Shown here: positions 59,082 through 64,000 of the stretch, in pieces | Layout of the letters: each line of letters starts with the position of its first letter | Position numbering within the stretch: the first letter of the stretch is position 1 | DNA from: Dyella solisilvae | Lineage (GTDB): Bacteria > Pseudomonadota > Gammaproteobacteria > Xanthomonadales > Rhodanobacteraceae | Assembly: GCF_003351225.1 (NCBI RefSeq) | Contig: NZ_QQSY01000008.1 | Span: 34,872 to 98,871, forward strand | DNA: 64,000 nucleotides | Direction of reading: 5' to 3' | Translations under genes and position numbers: made by a program | The notes under the pieces: model-generated | Told to the model about the DNA's origin: nothing | The model's database searches: none | Seen by the model: only the letters and a program-made list of their open reading frames with translations

Positions 59082-59792
59082 ATGCGCTACGAGCTCTACT
59101 ACTGGACCGGCATCCAGGGACGCGGCGAATTCGTGCGCCTGGCGCTGGAGGATGCCGGCGCTGCATACCTCGACGTGGCGCGCGAACAGGGCGACGCCGT
59201 GATGATGCCGTTCCTGCGCGGCGAGAAGCCCGGGGCGCGCCCGTTCGCCCCGCCCTTCCTGCGCGCGGGGCGACAAGTGATCGCGCAGACCGCGAATATC
59301 CTCGCCTTCCTGGCCCCTCGCCATGGCCTTGTGCCGGCGCCCGCCGCCAGCCAGTGCCACGCGATGCAACTGCAGCTCACCATCGCCGACATGGTGGCCG
59401 AGGTCCACGACACGCATCACCCGGTGGCCATGGAGAAGTACTACGAAGAGCAGCGCCCTGAGGCGCGCAAACGCGCCGCCTCGTTCCGCACGCAGCGCAT
59501 CCCGAAATACCTGGGCTACTTCGAGCAGATCCTGAAACAGGGCGATGGCCGCCACATCCTCGGACGACGGCACTGCTACGTGGACCTGTCGCTGTTCCAG
59601 CTGATGGCTGGCCTCGACTACGCGTTCCCGCAGGCCATGAAGTCGCTACGACGCCGAACGCCACGCCTGCGCGCACTGACCGAGCGCGTGGCCGCGCGTC
59701 CGCGCATCGCTGCGTATCTGGCATCGCCGCGACGCATTCCGTTCAACGAAGCGGGCATCTTCCGGCACTACCCGGAACTGGATCGAACGTAG
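59082..59792 (+). CDS. glutathione S-transferase family protein
   Basis: A 236-aa protein. The N-terminal thioredoxin-like part starts YELYYWTGIQGRGEFVRLALEDAG, with Tyr near position 6 as in sigma/mu-like GSTs. The C-terminal helical domain has YFEQILKQ and YVDLSLFQLMAGLDYAF. The Q-[TS] site that binds the gamma-glutamyl group is at VIAQTANI. Substrate is unknown. It follows the LysR regulator on the same strand. Confidence 0.88.
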   Translation: MRYELYYWTGIQGRGEFVRLALEDAGAAYLDVAREQGDAVMMPFLRGEKPGARPFAPPFLRAGRQVIAQTANILAFLAPRHGLVPAPAASQCHAMQLQLTIADMVAEVHDTHHPVAMEKYYEEQRPEARKRAASFRTQRIPKYLGYFEQILKQGDGRHILGRRHCYVDLSLFQLMAGLDYAFPQAMKSLRRRTPRLRALTERVAARPRIAAYLASPRRIPFNEAGIFRHYPELDRT

Positions 59793-59798
59793 CCGCGA

Positions 59799-60230
59799 TC
59801 AGAACACGGCGATGACGATGGCTCCCGCCACGATCAGCCCGCCGCCGACCACCAGCGGCCAGCTCAGCGATTCGCCCAGCAACAGCACGCCGAGCACGAT
59901 GGCGATGGCCACGCTGAGCTTGTCGATCGGCGCCACCTTGCTGACCGGCCCCAGTTGCAGCGCGCGGTAGTAGCACAGCCACGACAGGCCGGTGGCGATG
60001 CCCGACAGCACCAGGAACACCCAACTGCTGGTGGGCAGGCCCGTTGGGCGCGCCCATTCGTTGCGCAGGCTGAGGATGCCGGCGGTGACCAGCAGGATGA
60101 CGATGGTGCGGATGAAGGTGGCGAGATTGGAGTTGATGCCCGCCACGCCCAGCTTGCCGAACAGTGCGGTGAGCGCGGCGAAGAACGCCGACCCCAGCGC
60201 GAACAGCAGCCAGCTGTCGCGCAGGTTCAC
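59799..60230 (-). CDS. EamA-family half-size membrane protein
   Basis: A 143-aa protein made of one EamA unit with about five hydrophobic segments: LLFALGSAFFAALTALFGKLGV, TIVILLVTAGIL, WVFLVLSGIATGLSWLCYYRAL, KLSVAIAIVLGVLLLGE and GGGLIVAGAIVI. Full-length DMT transporters have two such units, so this one should work as a dimer. It resembles the YdcZ/small EamA proteins often annotated as hypothetical transporters. It is convergent with the GST gene, 6 bases apart. Confidence 0.9.
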   Translation of the reverse strand: MNLRDSWLLFALGSAFFAALTALFGKLGVAGINSNLATFIRTIVILLVTAGILSLRNEWARPTGLPTSSWVFLVLSGIATGLSWLCYYRALQLGPVSKVAPIDKLSVAIAIVLGVLLLGESLSWPLVVGGGLIVAGAIVIAVF

Positions 60231-60266
60231 GCCCCGGCCCCGGGCGCCCGGCTCAAGCCATGGGGC

Positions 60267-60758
60267 TTAGTGCCCGCCATTGTCCTGGTCGGCGGCGGAC
60301 TTGCTGTTGCCCCACTCCATCACCTTGTACATCACCGGCTTCACCGGTTCGCCGGCCTGGTTGGTCCAGGCGCCCTTCTGGTCGACCAGATAGGTCTGCG
60401 GGATACCGCCCTTGGGCGTCACCACCACCATGTAGAGCTGGCCGCTGCGGCGGTATTCCTGAACGGTCTGGTCGCCTTCCGTACGCACGGTCACCGACGG
60501 CGGCGCTTCGCCACGGGCGTCGCGCGGCTGCGCAGACGAGGTGGAAGGCTGGCTCAGCGTGGCGGCGGTATCCGCCGAATTCTGCGCGGACTTGTTCGCG
60601 GGGGCCGGCGCGGGCGCCGGTGGCGGGGCGACAGCCTTGACGCCCGGGTCGTTCATGCCCGGCGGCGGCGGCGCGGGCGGAAACTGGTTGGCCGACTGCG
60701 CCATCGCATTCGATGCGACCGCTACACCAAGCACTACAAGCAACGCGACGGGTTTCAT
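60267..60758 (-). CDS. DUF2782 family secreted protein
   Basis: A 163-aa protein. The signal peptide (about 1-21, AMAQS) is followed by a Pro/Ala-rich linker (26-80). A C-terminal DUF2782 domain (PF11191) follows, with VTVRTEGDQTVQEYRRSGQLYMVVVTPKGG and PQTYLVDQKG. The family usually lies next to polA in gammaproteobacteria, as it does here (divergent). Function unknown. The start at 60758 is set by AGGAGG 10 bases upstream. Confidence 0.92.
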   Translation of the reverse strand: MKPVALLVVLGVAVASNAMAQSANQFPPAPPPPGMNDPGVKAVAPPPAPAPAPANKSAQNSADTAATLSQPSTSSAQPRDARGEAPPSVTVRTEGDQTVQEYRRSGQLYMVVVTPKGGIPQTYLVDQKGAWTNQAGEPVKPVMYKVMEWGNSKSAADQDNGGH

Positions 60759-60920
60759 GATGACGGCCTCCTGTTGACGGTGAAGCATAGCAGCGCGAAA
60801 CCGCACCGCTTGTGAAGCAGCCGTATCCTGTCAAGACAACGCATCGGTCGCTCGTGCGTGCACGCCGAGCCTGAACGGAGCGCGCCGGCCGAGCATGGCA
60901 GGCGCATGCGAGAATGCCCC

Positions 60921-63692
60921 ATGGCCAAGCTCATTCTCATCGACGGTTCGTCCTACCTCTACCGCGCCTTCCACGCGCTGCCGCCGCTCAGCAATTCGCA
61001 GGGCGAGCCCACCGGCGCACTGTTCGGCGTGGTCAACATGCTGCGCGCCACGCTGAAGGCGCGACCCGACTACGTCGCCTTCGTCAGCGACGCGCCAGGG
61101 CCGACTTTCCGCAACGCGCTGTACGACCAGTACAAGGCCAACCGCCCGCCGATGCCCGACGACCTGCGCGCGCAGGTGGACCCGATGCTGGCGATCGTCA
61201 GCGCGCTGGGCTTTCCCATCCTCCGCGTGAGTGGCGTGGAAGCGGACGACGTGATCGGCACCCTCGCCAAGCAGGCGCACGCGCAGGGCATCGAGGTGGA
61301 GATCTCCACCGGCGACAAGGATCTCGCGCAACTGGTGCGTCCAGGCATCACGCTGGTCAACACCATGACCAACACCACCATGGACAGCGCGGGCGTGGTG
61401 GACAAATTCGGCGTGCAGCCCGACCAGATCGTCGACTACCTCAGCCTGACCGGCGACACCGTCGACAACGTGCCAGGCGTGCCCAAGTGCGGCCCCAAGA
61501 CCGCCGCCAAGTGGCTGGCCGAGTACGGCACGCTGGATGCGCTGGTCGCCAACGCCGACAAGATCGGCGGCAAGATCGGCGAGAGCCTGCGCGAAGCGCT
61601 GCCGAAGCTGCCGCTGTCACGCGAGCTGGTCACCATCAAGACCGATGTGCCGCTGGAGCAGCCGGTCACCGCGCTGATCCTGCACGAGCGCCATGTGGAA
61701 CAGCTGCGCGAGCTCTACGCGCGCTACGAATTCAAGGCGGCCCTCAAGGATCTCGACGCCGCGGACGCCGCTGTTGGAGCGAACCCTGTGCGCGACCCGG
61801 GTCTTGCGACGGCGGCGAACGATGCGGCGCCGACCAGTCGCGCACAAGGCGCCCTCCCGCAGGAGGAACCGAAGCTCGACATGGCGGGCCAGTACGAGCT
61901 GGTCACCACCCAGGCCCAGTTCGACGGCTGGCTGGCGAAGATCGCCACGGCCCCACTGGTGTCGTTCGATACCGAGACCACGTCGATCGACAGCATGCAG
62001 GCCGACATCGTGGGCCTCAGCCTGTCGGTGGAGCCCGGCCACGCCTGCTACGTGCCGCTGACCCACGACTATCCCGGCGCGCCGGCGCAGCTTTCGCGCG
62101 ATCACGTGCTGGCCGCGCTAAAGCCGTTCTTCGAGGACGCCAGCCGCCCGAAGATGGGCCAGCATGCCAAGTACGACATCAACATCCTGTCGCACTACGG
62201 GATCGCCGTGCAGGGCCTCAAGCACGACTCCATGCTGGAGTCCTACGTGTGGAACGCCACCGCCACCCGCCACGACATGGATTCGCTGGCCAGGAAGTAC
62301 CTCGGCTACGAGACCATCAAGTACGAGCAGGTGGCCGGCAAGGGCGCCAAGCAGATTCCGTTCTCGCAGGTGGACCTGGATACGGCCTGCCGCTACGCCG
62401 CCGAGGACGCCGACATCACCCTGCGCCTGCATCATGCGCTGTGGCCGAAACTCGAGAGCGAGCCGACGCTTCGCGCAGTGTACGAGAACATCGAGATTCC
62501 GCTGATCCCGGTGCTGGCGTCGATGGAACAGCGCGGCGTGCTTATCGACGTGAGCGAGTTGCGCAAGCAGAGCCAGCAGCTTGGCAAGCGCATGCTCGAA
62601 TTGCAGCAGGAAGCGTGGAAAGGCGCTGGCCGCGAGTTCAACCTCGATTCGCCCAAGCAGTTGCAGGCCATCCTGTTCGACGAGCTCGGCCTGCCGGCCA
62701 AGCTGAAGACACCGACCGGTCAGCCCTCCACCAACGAGGAGGCGCTGGAAGCGATTGCCGACGACCACCCGCTGCCGCGACTGATCCTCGACTATCGCGG
62801 CCTGGCCAAGCTGCGCTCCACCTACACCGACAAGCTGGCCGAGATGGTCAATCCGCGCACCGGCCGCGTGCACACCAGCTACCACCAGGGCGCCGTGGCG
62901 ACCGGGCGCGTGTCCTCGTCCGATCCGAACCTGCAGAACATCCCGGTGCGCACCGAGGAAGGCCGACGCATTCGCCAGGCCTTCGTGGCGCCGGAGGGCT
63001 GGGTGGTGCTGGCGGCCGACTATTCGCAGATCGAGCTGCGCATCATGGCGCACCTGTCCGGCGACGAAGGCCTGCTCAAGGCTTTCCATGAGGGTGGCGA
63101 CGTACACCGCGCCACCGCGGCCGAAGTGTTCGGGCTCAAGCCCGAGGAAGTGTCGGCCAACCAGCGTCGCGCCGCCAAGGCGATCAACTTCGGCCTGATG
63201 TACGGCATGAGCGCCTTCGGCCTGGCCCGCCAGCTGGGCGTGGACCGAGGCGAAGCCAGCGACTACATGGCGCGCTACTTCGCCCGTTACCCGGGCGTGC
63301 ACGCCTTCATGGAGACCACCCGCCAGCAGGCCCATCGCGACGGCTATGTCGAAACCCTGTTCGGCCGCCGCCTGTACCTGGAGAACCTGACCTCACGCAA
63401 CCAGGCCCTGCGCGCCGGCGCCGAACGCGCCGCGGTGAACGCTCCCATGCAGGGCACCGCGGCCGACATCATCAAGCGGGCGATGATCGCCGTGCATGCA
63501 TGGCTGGGCGAACGCGACGACGACGTGCACATGCTGATGCAGGTGCACGACGAACTGGTGTTCGAGGTGCGCAAGGATGCAGTGGACGAGGTCCGCGCGG
63601 GCGTCATCGAGCGCATGTCGGGAGCGGCGACGTTGTCGGTGCCGTTGTTGGTGGAGGCTGGGGTGGGGGCGAATTGGGATGAGGCGCACTGA
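60921..63692 (+). CDS. polA: DNA polymerase I
   Basis: A 923-aa repair and Okazaki-fragment polymerase with all three domains. The 5'-3' exonuclease (1-290) has LIDGSSYLYRAFHALP and STGDKDLAQL. The 3'-5' proofreading domain (about 330-520) keeps the acidic pair in FDTETTS, so it should be active. The polymerase domain has motif A ADYSQIELRIMAH, the O-helix region NFGLMYGMSAFGLAR, and motif C QVHDELVFE. The start at 60921 (MAKLILIDGSS) matches the family; an upstream GTG frame adds 21 unlikely residues. Confidence 0.99.
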   Translation: MAKLILIDGSSYLYRAFHALPPLSNSQGEPTGALFGVVNMLRATLKARPDYVAFVSDAPGPTFRNALYDQYKANRPPMPDDLRAQVDPMLAIVSALGFPILRVSGVEADDVIGTLAKQAHAQGIEVEISTGDKDLAQLVRPGITLVNTMTNTTMDSAGVVDKFGVQPDQIVDYLSLTGDTVDNVPGVPKCGPKTAAKWLAEYGTLDALVANADKIGGKIGESLREALPKLPLSRELVTIKTDVPLEQPVTALILHERHVEQLRELYARYEFKAALKDLDAADAAVGANPVRDPGLATAANDAAPTSRAQGALPQEEPKLDMAGQYELVTTQAQFDGWLAKIATAPLVSFDTETTSIDSMQADIVGLSLSVEPGHACYVPLTHDYPGAPAQLSRDHVLAALKPFFEDASRPKMGQHAKYDINILSHYGIAVQGLKHDSMLESYVWNATATRHDMDSLARKYLGYETIKYEQVAGKGAKQIPFSQVDLDTACRYAAEDADITLRLHHALWPKLESEPTLRAVYENIEIPLIPVLASMEQRGVLIDVSELRKQSQQLGKRMLELQQEAWKGAGREFNLDSPKQLQAILFDELGLPAKLKTPTGQPSTNEEALEAIADDHPLPRLILDYRGLAKLRSTYTDKLAEMVNPRTGRVHTSYHQGAVATGRVSSSDPNLQNIPVRTEEGRRIRQAFVAPEGWVVLAADYSQIELRIMAHLSGDEGLLKAFHEGGDVHRATAAEVFGLKPEEVSANQRRAAKAINFGLMYGMSAFGLARQLGVDRGEASDYMARYFARYPGVHAFMETTRQQAHRDGYVETLFGRRLYLENLTSRNQALRAGAERAAVNAPMQGTAADIIKRAMIAVHAWLGERDDDVHMLMQVHDELVFEVRKDAVDEVRAGVIERMSGAATLSVPLLVEAGVGANWDEAH

Positions 63693-64000
63693 GGGTGCTT
63701 GGGATGGGGTGCCGCTGGGGCGCGCCGCTCAAGAAATGCCGAGTTTCTTCTAGCCCCTCATCCGTGCGGGAACTGGACGGACAGCAAAGCGCACATGCTG
63801 CCTAGCGCAGCCTACCCGTCTCCATTTGACCCTCCTCAACGTCATCCCAGCGGAGGCTGGGATCCAGTGGCTTGGCCCTCCGTTATTGATTTGACGTCAT
63901 CCCAATCTGGCTCGCCTGCGGCGGGCTTCCGTCCTCCTGCCGGAGGCCGGGTCACTTTCTCTTGCTTGCCCAAGAGAAAGTAACCAAAGAGAACGGCACC
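63693..64000. repeat. non-coding end of window with repeat copy C
   Basis: No gene seen. It contains a GTCATCCCAGC/GCTGGGATCCAG inverted repeat at 63840-63868 and a third copy of the GC-rich intergenic repeat at 63910-64000 (same orientation as 56037), cut by the window end. Confidence 0.75.

Noticed and set aside
63783..63983. Short open frame at the window end with a Gly-Ser-Pro-Ala-Ala-Gly-Phe-Arg pattern
   Set aside because: Translation of an intergenic repeat that recurs at 56037 and 56611 in other frames; not a gene.

Overview
The window looks like a chromosomal segment of a high-GC gammaproteobacterium of the order Xanthomonadales, most likely Rhodanobacteraceae (Dyella/Rhodanobacter/Frateuria-like). 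This rests on protein character, on gene order (pcm-tolC-waaA; aroQ-accB-accC-prmA-DUF3426-fis-purH; DUF2782-polA) and on a recurrent GC-rich intergenic repeat. The genus is an inference. There is no rRNA, tRNA, IS element, phage or CRISPR array that I can see.

Layout. 1-9 kb: a partial alpha/beta hydrolase, an RcnB-like secreted protein, a membrane proton-pumping pyrophosphatase (hppA), a prolyl 4-hydroxylase-like oxygenase, soluble pyrophosphatase (ppa), thiC under a TPP riboswitch, and a TetR regulator. 9.5-27 kb: an isoaspartyl methyltransferase-like gene with tolC, then an LPS locus: waaA and lpxL (divergent), a VirK/YbjX-family gene, a WaaE-like glycosyltransferase, an O-antigen ligase-like protein and a family 4 glycosyltransferase. 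Three tandem paralogous S53 (sedolisin) proteases sit inside this locus. 27-38 kb: zinc-finger and Yip1-type proteins, yceI with a RutE-like nitroreductase, an ELM1-like protein, glnE, an LTA-synthase-like phosphotransferase, an Ala/Lys-rich secreted protein and a GAF-GGDEF diguanylate cyclase. 38-56 kb: groES-groEL with a CIRCE operator, an aldolase, cutA, an accessory MocR-GST-transporter module, dsbD with a duplicated N-terminal domain, a TlpA-like thioredoxin, aroQ, accB-accC, prmA, a DUF3426 protein, fis and purH. 56-64 kb: a repeat-rich gap, an SBF-like transporter with a divergent LysR regulator, a GST, a half-size EamA protein, a DUF2782 protein and polA.

The most unusual part is 13.0-23.9 kb. 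Each S53 gene faces the 3' end of a rightward gene across a near-identical hairpin. Two degraded copies of lpxL sequence lie between the proteases, so the array appears to have grown by duplication of a unit made of lpxL 3' end, terminator, protease and protease leader. The three protease leaders keep a 17-nt hairpin at almost the same distance from the start codon (127-128 nt), with a compensatory base-pair change in the third copy, which suggests a functional RNA element. All three proteases keep the Glu/Asp/Asp/Ser catalytic set but share Asn and Ser where the family usually has its two calcium-ligand aspartates.
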